Counted from the first letter of the stretch, positions 16,668-25,927 are shown. The stretch is DNA of 64,000 nt from DAHUYF01 sp035623985 (GCA_035623985.1 DASPSJ010000052.1:1-64000); one strand, 5' to 3'. Notes: generated by a model not told the origin, from the sequence alone. Translations and numbers: made by a program.

Positions 16668-17053
16668 TCGCTTCTGTACGCCTTGAACGAGAGGAAGGCG
16701 CCGAGGACCAAAATCACCAGCGCGGCGACGGGCATGACGGCGGCGTTCTTGACCACGCCCATGGCGACTTCAGCGAGCCGCGTGGGAAAAAGGATGCGCA
16801 AGAGGCCGCTTAACAGGGCAAGCCAGCCGAACGCCGTCACCACCACCGGCCAGCCGGCGGTCCAGCGATTGTGAAAATAGACGATCGCCAGTCCCGCGAC
16901 GAACAGGGGATAACCCGCCACCAGGATGAGCGCCGGATTATGGAAGGCCTGGTCGACCATGGCCGGCCAAGCGTCGAGATTGAGAAAAATCGAGGCGGCG
17001 CTGGCGATGAGCGTGGGACCGAGCAGGGCCGCAATCGTCTTCGAGCGTGACAT
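16664..17053 (-). CDS. Small integral membrane protein, unknown function
   Basis: The 129-residue protein has four predicted membrane helices: TIAALLGPTLIASAASIFL, PALILVAGYPLFVAGLAIVY, PVVVTAFGWLALLSGLLRIL and AAVMPVAALVILVLGAFLSF. A positively charged N-terminus (MSRSKT) suggests the inner membrane. A conserved HNRW-like loop lies between helices 2 and 3. I recognise no family with a known role. It lies 45 bases upstream of the threonine ammonia-lyase gene on the opposite side of that gene's end, in the same orientation, so it could be the last gene of that transcript. Confidence 0.75.
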   Translation of the reverse strand: MSRSKTIAALLGPTLIASAASIFLNLDAWPAMVDQAFHNPALILVAGYPLFVAGLAIVYFHNRWTAGWPVVVTAFGWLALLSGLLRILFPTRLAEVAMGVVKNAAVMPVAALVILVLGAFLSFKAYRSE

Positions 17054-17098
17054 CCTTGGACCTTTCCTCTCTTTCGCGCCGCCGCCGCGGGCCTTCGC

Positions 17099-18328
17099 CT
17101 AGCTTCCCTCCAGCGCGCGGCTGGACAAGAGGCCGGTGGGAAAGCCGGCGGCGGCGAGCGCGGCGACGAGATCCTCGACATGGCGGTTGCGCAGCTCGAC
17201 CACCGCGTCGACCACCGCGAGCTTCGCCGGCACGTCCTGGAAGAGGCGCCGGTGATAAACCTCGACGATGTTGCCGCCGCTCTCGCCGATGATGTCGGCG
17301 ATCCGGCCGAGCGCGCCGGGCTGGTCGGAAAGCTCGATGCGCAGTCCCACCAGCCGTCCCGAGCGCACCAATTGGCGCTGGAGGATCGAGGCCAGCAGGC
17401 GCGAATCGATGTTGCCGCCCGACAGCACCAAGCCGACGCGACGGCCGCGAAAGCGCTCGGCATTCGCCAGCAAGGCCGCCAGCGGCGCCGCGCCGGCGCC
17501 TTCGACGATGAGCTTCTCGGCATCGAGCAGGCGCGCCACGGCGCGCTCCAGCGCCGCCTCGTCGACGAGCAAGAGATCATCGACCAGCGCCGCGACGACC
17601 GGCCGCGTGAGCCGGCCCGGCTCGAGCACGGCGATGCCTTCGGCGAGCGTGGTGCCGCCCGGCGGCGGACCGGCGCGCCCCAGCGCCTGCGCCATGCCGG
17701 CATAGAGCGCGGCCTGCACGCCGAAGACGGCGATGCCGGGCTTCAGCGCCTTGGCGGCAATCGCGATGCCGGCGATGAGGCCGCCGCCGCCCACCGGCAC
17801 GAGGAGCGCGTCGAGATCGGGGCGGTCGGCGAGCAGCTCGAGCGCGATGGTGCCTTGGCCGGCGATGATGGCGGCGTCGTCATAGGGGTGAATGAGGCTG
17901 AGGCCCTCGGCCGCCGCCAGCGCATCGGCGACGCGGCGCGCTTCGGCAAGGCTCGACCCGCGCAGCAGCACGCGCGCGCCATAGGCCTCGGTGTGCTCGA
18001 CCTTGGTGAAGGGCGTGTCGGCGGGCATGACGATGGTGGCGGGGATGCCGAGGCGGCGGGCGTGGCGGGCGACGCCCTGGGCATGGTTGCCGGCCGACAG
18101 CGCGATGACGCCGGCGCGGCGCCGGTCGGCGTCGAGGCTCAGGAGCTTGTTGAGCGCGCCGCGCTCCTTGAAAGAGCCGGTGGGATGCAGCGTCTCGAGC
18201 TTGAGCACCACCTCGCCCTGGGCGATCTCGGCGAGCGCCGGCGCCGCCACCGCGGGCGTGCGCAGCACCGCGCCGGCGATGGCATCGGCGGCGGCGCGGA
18301 TATCGGCCAGCGCGACGGGAAGGCTCAT
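17099..18328 (-). CDS. Threonine ammonia-lyase with C-terminal ACT domain
   Basis: The 409-residue PLP enzyme has the Schiff-base lysine K54 in PTGSFKERGALNKLL, the serine loop SAGNHAQGVA near 79-88, the glycine loop VPVGGGGLIAGIA near 177-189 and LSGGNIDSRLL near 311. A single ACT domain occupies about 330-409 (LVGLRIELSDQPGALGRIAD). This length and single ACT match the TdcB/IlvA2-like catabolic or intermediate class rather than the 500-residue biosynthetic IlvA. It deaminates threonine (or serine) to 2-oxobutyrate. The start overlaps the upstream acylase stop by ATGA, so the two are translated from one message. Confidence 0.9.
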   Translation of the reverse strand: MSLPVALADIRAAADAIAGAVLRTPAVAAPALAEIAQGEVVLKLETLHPTGSFKERGALNKLLSLDADRRRAGVIALSAGNHAQGVARHARRLGIPATIVMPADTPFTKVEHTEAYGARVLLRGSSLAEARRVADALAAAEGLSLIHPYDDAAIIAGQGTIALELLADRPDLDALLVPVGGGGLIAGIAIAAKALKPGIAVFGVQAALYAGMAQALGRAGPPPGGTTLAEGIAVLEPGRLTRPVVAALVDDLLLVDEAALERAVARLLDAEKLIVEGAGAAPLAALLANAERFRGRRVGLVLSGGNIDSRLLASILQRQLVRSGRLVGLRIELSDQPGALGRIADIIGESGGNIVEVYHRRLFQDVPAKLAVVDAVVELRNRHVEDLVAALAAAGFPTGLLSSRALEGS

Positions 18329-20673
18329 CGCGGCGCCAGCACGAGCGTGCCGCCGACGGGCTCGCCGTCGAGCCGCACATAAGCCTGGTCGCGCCATTCC
18401 TTCATCAGGTCGCGGTAATGCGGCGACAGCACGTTGCCGGACTGGCCCGGCGCGATCATGAAGCGCGCGCCGTCGAGGTCGGCGAAATCGACGATCATGC
18501 GCAGGCTGGGGCCGAGCAGGTCGGCATAGGGATCGGCGCCGCCGGAGTGCGCGGTGTCGCCGCGGTTGAGGGTGTCGTAGCCGCCATTGGCGGGGATCGT
18601 CGTGGCGAAGAGCGTCCCCAGCACCGGAATGCTCGACCAGAAGGGGTTGGCGAACTGAGCGCGGTGCGGCGTGCCCCAGCGCCAGCGCTCCATATCGGCG
18701 CCGAAGCGCCGGCGGAGCTGGTCGAGGGCGCGCTCCAGCGAGGCGGCGAGCTGGTCGGCGCAGCTCTCCACCTTGGGCGTCGAGCGGTCGTCGCACCATT
18801 CGGCGTGCTCGGTCAGCACCAGGCGCACGACGTCGGGATGAAGGCCCCAGTAATCGTCGAAAGCGGCGCCGAGCCGGTCGGCGAACAGCGTGCGGTTGAA
18901 CTCGCGCAACCAGGCGGTAAAGAGCAGCGGCGCCGCCCGGTCGCGCTCCATGCGGCCGTCCCAGGCCCTGAGCCGGTCGAGCGCCTCGGCCGCCGCCTTC
19001 GAGGCCGGCGCCGCCGCCAGCATCAGCGGCAGCAAATCCTTGGCCATGAGCGACAGCGTGTCGGCCTGCATCGCGGCCGAGGCGGCCGGCGATTGCAGCG
19101 GCGTCGCGTCGAGGAGCTGGGCGATGCGCTCGGCCCGGTTGGGCAGATCCCAGCCGCGGCCGAGGTAATAGGGATAGTCGTCGCCGACGATCTTGTTGTT
19201 GGCGCTGAGCAGGCGGCCGCGCGCCGGGTTGAAGGCGCTGGGCAGCCGGTCGAAGGGGACGGTGCCGGTCCAGTCGTACTCGCCGCTCCAGCCGGGCACC
19301 GGCAGCCAGCCGTCGCCCTTGGCGCGGATCGGCACGCGCGCGGGCGCGAGGAAGCCGATATTGCCGTCGATATCGGCATAGACGACGTTCTGCTCCGGCG
19401 CCACGAAATCCTTGAGAGCGGCGCGGAACGCATCCCAATCGAGGGCGCGGTCGATCCCCCGGAGCGCCTCGGGCGTGCGGTCGTCGTCGGCGAGGAAGGT
19501 CGCTTGCAGCGCCAGCACGGTGCCGGCGGCGGCGGTCTCGGCCTCGCCGCCGCCGAGATCGGAGATCACCGGACCGTGCCGCGTCTCGCGCACCGTCAGC
19601 GCCACCGGCGCGCCGTCGCGCACGGCGATGGTCTCGTTGCGGCTGAGGAAGGGCTCGCTGCCGCCGGGCGCGAGATAGCGCGTCGGATCGGCGGGATCGA
19701 CGCGCTCGATGAAGAGATCCTCGACGTCGCTGGCGGTGTTGGTGAAGCCCCAGGCGATGCGCTGATTGTGGCCGATGATGACCGCCGGCCCGCCCGGCGC
19801 GGTGACGCCGGCAAGGCTGAGGCCGGGGGTCTCGATGCGCGCGAGATACCAGACGCTGGGGGCGGAAAGGCCGAGATGCGGATCGTTGGCGAGGAGCGGC
19901 TTGCCGGAGACGCTGTGGGCGCCGTCGACCACCCAGTTGTTGGAGGCAAAGCCGGGCCCGACGAAGCCCGGCAGGTTTTGCGCGATGCCGGCGAGATCGA
20001 CGCTCTCGAGCAAGCGGCCGGCCTCGCTCAGCGTCACCGGCGCGTCCTTGGGATAAGGCGGATAGAGAATTTGCAGCTCTTCCGGCGAGAGCCGCTGGGC
20101 GAGGCGCGCATGCAGCAGCTCGCGGCGGAAATTGCCGGCGAGCTGCAAGGACATGAGCTTGCCCCAGACCAGCGTGTCGACGGGCTGCCACGGCTCGGGC
20201 GCGACGTTGAGGAGATAATATTCCGCCGGCAGCGCGCCGCGGCGCCCGGCGAGATAGGCGTTGACCCCCGCGGCATAGGCTTCGAGCACCGCCCGCAGCG
20301 GCGGCGACAGCAGCGGCAATTCCCGCTCGGCGGCGCGATAGAGGCCGATGGTGCGCATGAAGCGGTCGGTACGCAGGCTGCGCGCGCCGAACCACTCGGA
20401 CAAGCGGCCGGCGCCGGCGCGGCGCATCAGATCCATCTGGAAAAGCCGGTCCCCGGCATGGACGAAGCCCAAGGCGAAGGCGGCGTCATGCTCGTTTGCG
20501 GCGCGGATGGTCGGAATGCCGTGCGCGTCGCGGGCGATGCTCGCCTCGGCCGCGAGGCCGTCGAGCGCCAGGCGGCCGTCATGCGGCGGCAGCGAGGAGC
20601 GCAGCCAGAGCAGGCCGCCGGCAATCACGATCAGCGGCGCCAGCAGCAAGGTGCGGATGATCACCCTTGCCAT
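18325..20673 (-). CDS. Penicillin-acylase-family (Ntn hydrolase) enzyme
   Basis: The 782-residue precursor has an N-terminal membrane or signal helix (about 7-25), an alpha-chain region with RDAHGIPTIRA (48-58) and a Gly-Ser autocleavage-type junction before the nucleophile S244 in GFASNNWVVDG. The beta chain contains LLANDPHLGLSAPSVWYLA and the family's conserved asparagine in RILSANNKIVG-like RLLSANNKIVG. Members hydrolyse amide bonds of penicillins, acyl-homoserine lactones or other N-acyl amines in the periplasm. Substrate choice cannot be read; quorum quenching is possible. It is co-transcribed with the downstream threonine ammonia-lyase and lies 19 bases after the aldehyde dehydrogenase gene. 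Confidence 0.9.
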   Translation of the reverse strand: MARVIIRTLLLAPLIVIAGGLLWLRSSLPPHDGRLALDGLAAEASIARDAHGIPTIRAANEHDAAFALGFVHAGDRLFQMDLMRRAGAGRLSEWFGARSLRTDRFMRTIGLYRAAERELPLLSPPLRAVLEAYAAGVNAYLAGRRGALPAEYYLLNVAPEPWQPVDTLVWGKLMSLQLAGNFRRELLHARLAQRLSPEELQILYPPYPKDAPVTLSEAGRLLESVDLAGIAQNLPGFVGPGFASNNWVVDGAHSVSGKPLLANDPHLGLSAPSVWYLARIETPGLSLAGVTAPGGPAVIIGHNQRIAWGFTNTASDVEDLFIERVDPADPTRYLAPGGSEPFLSRNETIAVRDGAPVALTVRETRHGPVISDLGGGEAETAAAGTVLALQATFLADDDRTPEALRGIDRALDWDAFRAALKDFVAPEQNVVYADIDGNIGFLAPARVPIRAKGDGWLPVPGWSGEYDWTGTVPFDRLPSAFNPARGRLLSANNKIVGDDYPYYLGRGWDLPNRAERIAQLLDATPLQSPAASAAMQADTLSLMAKDLLPLMLAAAPASKAAAEALDRLRAWDGRMERDRAAPLLFTAWLREFNRTLFADRLGAAFDDYWGLHPDVVRLVLTEHAEWCDDRSTPKVESCADQLAASLERALDQLRRRFGADMERWRWGTPHRAQFANPFWSSIPVLGTLFATTIPANGGYDTLNRGDTAHSGGADPYADLLGPSLRMIVDFADLDGARFMIAPGQSGNVLSPHYRDLMKEWRDQAYVRLDGEPVGGTLVLAPR

Positions 20674-20692
20674 GGCGCCGCGCCGAAGGGCG

Positions 20693-22192
20693 TCAACCCA
20701 GATTCAGGATGATGGTCTTCTTCAGGGTGAAATGCTCCAGCATCGCTTCGAGCGACGCCTCCTTGCCGAGACCCGAATTCTTGATGCCGCCATAGGACAT
20801 GTTGGCCTGCACCACCAGGTTCTGGTTGACCTGGACGAGCCCGGCCTCGAGCCGCTGGGTGGCGTCGAGCGCGGTCTTGAGGTCGCGCGTCCAGATGGTG
20901 GCGGCGAGCCCGAAATCGGTGTCGTTCGCCTGGCGGATGGCGTCCTCGTAATCGCGGAACTTGAGCACGCAGGTGACGGGACCGAAGATCTCCTCGCGGC
21001 AGAGCTTGTTGTCGTTGGCGATGCCGGTGAAGATCACCGGCTGCACGTAATAGCCGCGCGCGAGCTTCTGGTCGGCGGGCATCGCCGAGCAGCGCAGCGT
21101 GGTGGCGCCCGGCGTCTCCTCGCCGAGCCGGATGTAGTTCCGCACCTTGTCGAATTGCTGCCTGGAGATGATGGTGCCGATGTCGGTCGCCTCGTCCAGC
21201 GGATCGCCCATCTTCATGGCATCGACCTTGGCCTTGAGCTTCGAGACGAAGGCGTCGTGGATGGTCTCGTGGACGAAGATGCGGCTCGCCGCGGTGCAGC
21301 TCTGGCCCTGGCGAGTAAAGCGCATGCCGATGACGGCGCCGTCCACCGCCTTGTCCAGATCGGCGTCGCCCATGACGATCATCGGGCTCTTGCCGCCCAA
21401 TTCGAGCGTCACCGGAATGAGCTTGTCGGAGGCCATGCGGTAGACCAGCTTGCCGGTCTCGACCGAGCCGGTGAAGGTGACCTTGCCGACGCCGCGGTGC
21501 TCGACCAGCGGCGCGCCGCAGCCGGGCCCGTCGCCCGAGAGAATATTGAGAATGCCGGGCGGCAGCACCTGGTTCATGATCTGGCAGGCGCGCAGCACGG
21601 CGAGCGGCGCCTCCTCCGCCGATTTCACGATCACGGCGTTGCCCGCCACCAGCGCCGGGGCGATCTTGAGCGCCATCAGCAGCAGCGGCACGTTCCACGG
21701 GATGATGGCGCCGACGACGCCGATCGGGTCGCGCTGGGTGATGGTGAGCATGCCCGGCTTGAACGGCACGCTTTCGCCCTTCAGCTCGGAGCCGAGCCCG
21801 CCATAGAAGATCAGCACGTCGGCGAAGACGCCGGCCTCGACCCGGCTCTCGGTGCGGATTGCCTTGCCGGTCTCCAGCGTGATCAGCCGCGCGATCTCCT
21901 CGACGTGGTCGGCAAGCAGCTTGCCGCAGTCATAGACCAGCTTGCCGCGCTCGCGCCCGCCGAGCTTCGCCCAGGCCTTCTGCGCCTTCCGCGCCGCCTT
22001 GACCGCGACGTCGACATCGGGCGCGGTGCCTTCGGCGGCGAGCGCCACCTGCTCCTGGGTGGCCGGGCTCACCACGGGGAAGGTGCGGCCGGTCACCGCC
22101 GGCACCAGCGCGCCGTCGATCAGCAGCTTGTTGGAAAGCTCGCGCGCCAGGGCGCGCGGATCGAGCACGGGCTCAAGCCGATTCTGCAGCAT
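20693..22192 (-). CDS. NAD(P)-dependent aldehyde dehydrogenase
   Basis: The 499-residue protein is a standard ALDH: PWNVPLLLMALKIAPALVAG (165-184) with the oxyanion Asn, FTGSVETGKLV (240-250) of the Rossmann fold, the general base E264 in TLELGGKSP and the catalytic C299 in RQGQSCTAASR. EIFGPV and the GGIKNSGLGKE terminus are also present. It oxidises an aldehyde to the acid; the substrate is not evident. It is first in a same-strand run with the acylase and threonine ammonia-lyase genes. Upstream (22193-22389) is the divergent promoter space shared with the hydroxyacid dehydrogenase. Confidence 0.94.
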   Translation of the reverse strand: MLQNRLEPVLDPRALARELSNKLLIDGALVPAVTGRTFPVVSPATQEQVALAAEGTAPDVDVAVKAARKAQKAWAKLGGRERGKLVYDCGKLLADHVEEIARLITLETGKAIRTESRVEAGVFADVLIFYGGLGSELKGESVPFKPGMLTITQRDPIGVVGAIIPWNVPLLLMALKIAPALVAGNAVIVKSAEEAPLAVLRACQIMNQVLPPGILNILSGDGPGCGAPLVEHRGVGKVTFTGSVETGKLVYRMASDKLIPVTLELGGKSPMIVMGDADLDKAVDGAVIGMRFTRQGQSCTAASRIFVHETIHDAFVSKLKAKVDAMKMGDPLDEATDIGTIISRQQFDKVRNYIRLGEETPGATTLRCSAMPADQKLARGYYVQPVIFTGIANDNKLCREEIFGPVTCVLKFRDYEDAIRQANDTDFGLAATIWTRDLKTALDATQRLEAGLVQVNQNLVVQANMSYGGIKNSGLGKEASLEAMLEHFTLKKTIILNLG

Positions 22193-22389
22193 CGATTCCT
22201 CCCATTCGCCAGTCGCCGCGAGCGGCCGCCGCTCCGCCGGGCGCGCTCGCAGGTCTGGGGCAGGTTATACACATCCAGGCGGCGGCGGCTACCCCCCGGC
22301 GAGAGAGGCGGGGGCAAGAACGCAGGCCCTTCCCATGACCCAGACAGGCCCCTAGCGTTGGCTTGTCGGCGGCCGGCTGGGAGGGGTGC

Positions 22390-23448
22390 ATGCACAGGCT
22401 CGATGTTCTCGCCATTCAGCGCATCAGCGCCGCGGAAAAGGCGCGGATCGAAGCGGTCGATCCGGCGATCCGGTTGACGGACGCCGGCGGCTGGTTCGAC
22501 GGCGAGTACCGCGAGACCTGGCCCGGAAAGGCGGTGGCGCGCTATCTGGCGCCCGCCGCCAAGGGATCCGGCAGCCGCGGCGAGCGCGACCGGCTGCTGG
22601 CGGAGGCCGAGGTGATCCTCGGCGGCTGGCCGTTCCCGCTCGATCTCCGGGCGCGGGCAAAGCGGCTCAAATGGTTTCACCAGCGCCCGGCGGGCGCGAG
22701 CAATCTGCGGCTCGGCGATCTCTGGAGCAGCGACGTGATGGTGACGACCTCGCGCGGCGCCGGCAACACGCTCGCCATGGCGGAATACGTGGTCGCCGGG
22801 ATTCTCTACTTCGCCAAAGGCTTTTACCGCGCCGGCATCGAGCGTGCGGCGGGCGCGCTCGACCATCGCGCCTACCGGCCGCTGCTGCTCGAAGGCAAGA
22901 CGCTCTGCGTCGTGGGCGCGGGCGGCATCGGCTCCGAGGCCGGGCGGCTCTGCGCGGCGCTCGGCATGACAGTGGTGGGCACGCGGCGCCAAGCGGTGGC
23001 GAAAGCGGCGCTGCCGCCCGGTTTCCGCCGCATCGGCGGCGCGGGCGATCTCGACGAGTTTCTGCCGGAGAGCGACGCGGTGGCGATCTGTTGCCAATGG
23101 ACGCCGGAGACGACGCGGCTGTTCGACCGCGACCGCTTTGCCCGGATGAAGGCGGGCAGCGTGCTGGTGAACGTCGCCCGCGGCGAGATCGTCGACGAAG
23201 ATGCGCTCGCCGAGGCGCTGGCGCGGGATCATCTGCGCGGCGCCGCGCTCGACGTCTATGTCGGCGAGTTCGAGCGCGCGCCGCCGGCGACGCTGTGGCG
23301 CGATCCCCGCGTGCTGATCACGCCGCATACGTCGAGCTACAGCGATCAGGACCGCCACCGCGCCATCGACGTGTTCTGCGACAATCTCCGCGCCTATCTC
23401 GACGGCGCGAGCCTGCGCAACGTGGTCGATTGGGAGCGGGGATATTGA
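22390..23448 (+). CDS. D-2-hydroxyacid dehydrogenase family protein
   Basis: The 352-residue protein starts at the ATG at 22390, with GGGAGGGG 3 bases upstream; an in-frame TTG at 22363 is possible but lacks support. It has the NAD-binding Rossmann motif GAGGIGSEAG near 178, the substrate arginine in VNVARGEIVDEDAL and the terminal catalytic histidine in ITPHTSSYSDQD. The N-terminal catalytic half (RAKRLKWFHQRPAGASNL) fits the glyoxylate/phosphoglycerate-type family. It reduces a 2-oxoacid or oxidises a D-2-hydroxyacid. It is divergent from the aldehyde dehydrogenase gene and stands alone. Confidence 0.87.
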   Translation: MHRLDVLAIQRISAAEKARIEAVDPAIRLTDAGGWFDGEYRETWPGKAVARYLAPAAKGSGSRGERDRLLAEAEVILGGWPFPLDLRARAKRLKWFHQRPAGASNLRLGDLWSSDVMVTTSRGAGNTLAMAEYVVAGILYFAKGFYRAGIERAAGALDHRAYRPLLLEGKTLCVVGAGGIGSEAGRLCAALGMTVVGTRRQAVAKAALPPGFRRIGGAGDLDEFLPESDAVAICCQWTPETTRLFDRDRFARMKAGSVLVNVARGEIVDEDALAEALARDHLRGAALDVYVGEFERAPPATLWRDPRVLITPHTSSYSDQDRHRAIDVFCDNLRAYLDGASLRNVVDWERGY

Positions 23449-23518
23449 GGGGGGATGGCCGGTGGACCGCCGCCGGCGAGGCGCGTTAGGTTGTGCCGCC
23501 ACAGGCGAGAATGCGACC

Positions 23519-23800
23519 ATGCCCGACGATACTTCTGCTCCGATCCATGTCACGCTGCGAGTGCCGGGGAACGTCGCCGCGAGGCTCGACAGGCTGGCGG
23601 CGCTGGTCGAGCGGCCACGCTCCTGGGTCCTGGTGCGGGCGCTTCGCCATTACCTGAAGGCCGAAGGGGCGGAGCTGCTGAGGGACGCCGAGGCGATGGC
23701 CAAGCTCGACCGCGGCGACGGCGTGCCGGCGCGGCAAGTCGTCGACGAAGTGGATGCGATCATCAGACGCGGCAAAGCCCGGCGGGGGCGTAAACGGTGA
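23519..23800 (+). CDS. Ribbon-helix-helix antitoxin (ParD/CopG-like)
   Basis: The 93-residue protein has an N-terminal ribbon-helix-helix: IHVTLRVPGNVAARLDRLAA (the strand then helix A) and RPRSWVLVRALRHYLKAEGA (helix B). A charged, probably disordered C-terminus (VDEVDAIIRRGKARRGRKR) would wrap the toxin. Its TGA overlaps the GTG of a downstream ParE-like frame (GTGA at 23797-23800), the classic antitoxin-toxin coupling. That toxin frame carries two early stop codons, so the antitoxin appears orphaned. Confidence 0.82.
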   Translation: MPDDTSAPIHVTLRVPGNVAARLDRLAALVERPRSWVLVRALRHYLKAEGAELLRDAEAMAKLDRGDGVPARQVVDEVDAIIRRGKARRGRKR

Positions 23801-23976
23801 GCTCACCCGTCCGCATCCCGGCGCGGGTGTGACGTTGAACTCATCGCGAGGCGCACTATCTCGTCGAGCGTCGCCCGCAGGCCGGCAAAGAACGTTTCCG
23901 CCCTGCGTTCGACGAGGCGGTGCGGCTTCTCCCGGAACAGCCGCGCTCCGGGCGGCCTGGCATCAAACACTACCGT
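23797..23976 (+). pseudogene. ParE/RelE-like toxin, broken by two in-frame stops
   Basis: From the GTG overlapping the antitoxin stop, the frame reads VSSPVRIPARV, then TGA (23830-23832), one codon, TGA (23836-23838), and continues in the same frame as REAHYLVERRPQAGKERF and LLPEQPRSGRPGIKHYRAR. This second part is a recognisable ParE/RelE toxin body (family pattern A..YI....P.AA..f...l.....L...P..GRPG). The C-terminal strands are missing where the opposite-strand DHH gene ends. The toxin cannot be made as one chain. Confidence 0.7.
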
Positions 23977-25004
23977 GCGCGGTATTCCTTGCCGACCTTT
24001 TCGATGAAGCTCGCCTTCTTCAGAACGATGCTGATGTCCCGTTCATCGAGATCAAGGCCTTGGCCACCAAGTTCACGCGCTTCACGGACGAGTTGATCGA
24101 AGGTGAATGTTGCGCCGGGTGCCGTCGTCAGCGAGATAGCGGCAATCTCCAGCAGCGTCGCAATTACCCCAAGGTCTTTTGGCGATGGAGCGGCGTTCTT
24201 GTGAAGAACCCGGCGCCCGGCATTGTAAGATAGCTGCTCGTGCCCCACATCAGCGTCATAAGCCATAATCGTCGTCCCCCTCTCGGTTTCGTTAGAGCTT
24301 TTGGCGTTCTTATGATCCTGCGCCACCAGTTCGATTGCAGTCTTATTCAATCTCCTTAATATTTTCGACTGCGGCTCATTGCCTGAGCGTCGACCCCGTG
24401 GCAATTGATGATATTGGGGGTCGTCGTTGCCTAATTGCAACAGTGCGTCCCAGCGGTCGGCCTTGAGTAAAGCTAACAGCTTTTCACCCGGCAATGGTCC
24501 GCCAAGCGCCGCAGCGCGGCGAAGCCCAAGTGCTAGCGCATCATGTAGAGATGTTTTGACATCTGCAACTTCCTCGATTTGTCGTTCGCACAGCGCGGCG
24601 ACAACCATCATTCCGGTGCGAGGACCGATTGTACATTCCGATACGTCCGGTCGATAGATGACGCGAAGATTGTCGGCTACCTCAAGTCGCCGTAACGGTA
24701 GCGGGTGGTGATCAATCAGGAAGAAGCGCTTCTTCGGATAGCCCTGCACGAAGTTCGTGAGCGCCTTAGCTTCCGCGGCGTATGATGCCGGTGCGAACAT
24801 CAGGTCAACGAAGAACACGTAATCAGCGGCCTCGATTTCCCCAATAGTTTCAAGGTTAGTCCACGCCTTGTGATCCTTCGTTCGCTCTGGGTCTACCACT
24901 ACATCGACTTTAAACGAATCTATGCGAGCAAGATTCCGGCGAACCTGTTCGGCAATCAGATGCCCATCCGCATCTGCATGTCCGACGATAAGTACTTTTG
25001 TCAT
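23970..25004 (-). CDS. DHH-family phosphoesterase-like protein
   Basis: The 344-residue protein starts at the ATG at 25004, overlapping the upstream stop by ATGA. It shows the DHH superfamily metal motifs in order: motif I GHADADGH (H9, D11, D13), motif II FFVDLMF (D67) and motif III LIDHHPLP (D98-H99-H100). This fits NrnA/NrnB-like nano-RNases, cyclic-dinucleotide phosphodiesterases or inorganic pyrophosphatases. The C-terminal 120 residues do not show the usual GGGH of DHHA1 and are unrecognised. Its codon use and GC content are lower than neighbours, so it is likely acquired. It is coupled to the unknown gene upstream, suggesting a joint function, possibly defence or nucleotide signalling. 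Confidence 0.75.
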   Translation of the reverse strand: MTKVLIVGHADADGHLIAEQVRRNLARIDSFKVDVVVDPERTKDHKAWTNLETIGEIEAADYVFFVDLMFAPASYAAEAKALTNFVQGYPKKRFFLIDHHPLPLRRLEVADNLRVIYRPDVSECTIGPRTGMMVVAALCERQIEEVADVKTSLHDALALGLRRAAALGGPLPGEKLLALLKADRWDALLQLGNDDPQYHQLPRGRRSGNEPQSKILRRLNKTAIELVAQDHKNAKSSNETERGTTIMAYDADVGHEQLSYNAGRRVLHKNAAPSPKDLGVIATLLEIAAISLTTAPGATFTFDQLVREARELGGQGLDLDERDISIVLKKASFIEKVGKEYRAR

Positions 25005-25690
25005 GGTGCACACCCCAACCTTCGCGCCAGGGACATGGGGATAACAAAAGAGACTTTGGCCTTCGCGCGACTATCATCAATCCCCCCTAAAGAATTGAGC
25101 CGGCCGACTTGGCTCTTCCTCCACATCACGTCAATATGGCTCGGCTCCAAGTCGGTGTTGCTGAGGTCCATGTGAGCCAAGTTGGCTTTGGCTGTTGGCT
25201 CATGAGTCTTGGGGTCTCTTGGCATAGGTTGCCCGACGAAGATCTCGATCGCGGTGACGGGTGCGAATCGTGTTGGCGGGAATTGCTGGAATGGTCCAAG
25301 CACCAGAGCCTCCGATGGGCAAGTCTCACGATCGAATGGAATTTCGCGTACGATGTGAATTGCCACCAATTCGCCTGCCCGAGAATTTTGAAGCGCCGTT
25401 GTATTAACGCGCCAGCCAGGGTGGTCTCGGAGCGCAAGCGCCACTCGAGCTAGAACTTCAAGGCGAGTAAGGTTCGGCAGCAAAAGCGCTGCAGCGGAGA
25501 TTGATGGGTCTGCGACATACCGGTCGATACGCTTTGCAATTGTGCGGGCGATTCGTGCTGGCGGACCATTGCTGGGCAATTCGACGATTTTCTGCCCGAA
25601 CTCGTTCGGGCGAGTCGCAAGCCATCGTGCAAAGACACACCCAATTGCGGCCTGCCTTCTCCACTCTAGATAAGTAGCCCGCGCAGACAT
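25001..25690 (-). CDS. Unknown protein coupled to the DHH gene
   Basis: The 229-residue protein starts at the ATG at 25690 (GGGGG 10 bases upstream); an in-frame TTG at 25726 would add 12 residues. It has no signal peptide or membrane helix. A helical N-terminus (TYLEWRRQAAIGCVFARWLA) is followed by mixed alpha/beta sequence with IARTIAKRIDRYVADPSIS and a C-terminal strand set ending VSFVIPMSLARRLGCAP. I recognise no family. A TATAGT (25734-25729) 38 bases upstream of the ATG is a plausible -10. It is lower in GC than the flanks and shares a 4-base overlap with the DHH gene, so the pair was probably acquired together. The 237 bases upstream of it hold only this promoter. Confidence 0.65.
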   Translation of the reverse strand: MSARATYLEWRRQAAIGCVFARWLATRPNEFGQKIVELPSNGPPARIARTIAKRIDRYVADPSISAAALLLPNLTRLEVLARVALALRDHPGWRVNTTALQNSRAGELVAIHIVREIPFDRETCPSEALVLGPFQQFPPTRFAPVTAIEIFVGQPMPRDPKTHEPTAKANLAHMDLSNTDLEPSHIDVMWRKSQVGRLNSLGGIDDSRAKAKVSFVIPMSLARRLGCAP

Positions 25691-25927
25691 CCGTCGAAGC
25701 GTCCCCCACCGCTTCGCCACGGGCAAAAACTATACAACCATTCGTCATGTACTGAAACTACATATAGCGGCCGACCAACGCGTAACGTCCGATTCGGCGC
25801 AAATTTCTGGAACAAAATTGGAATGCCAAGGGTTTTTTGTCCAAGGCGCGAATTGCACGCATATTAACCTTTGCGGTTCACGGACCTTCATCTACGAAGC
25901 TGCTGAGCGGAGAGCGAGTGAAATTCC

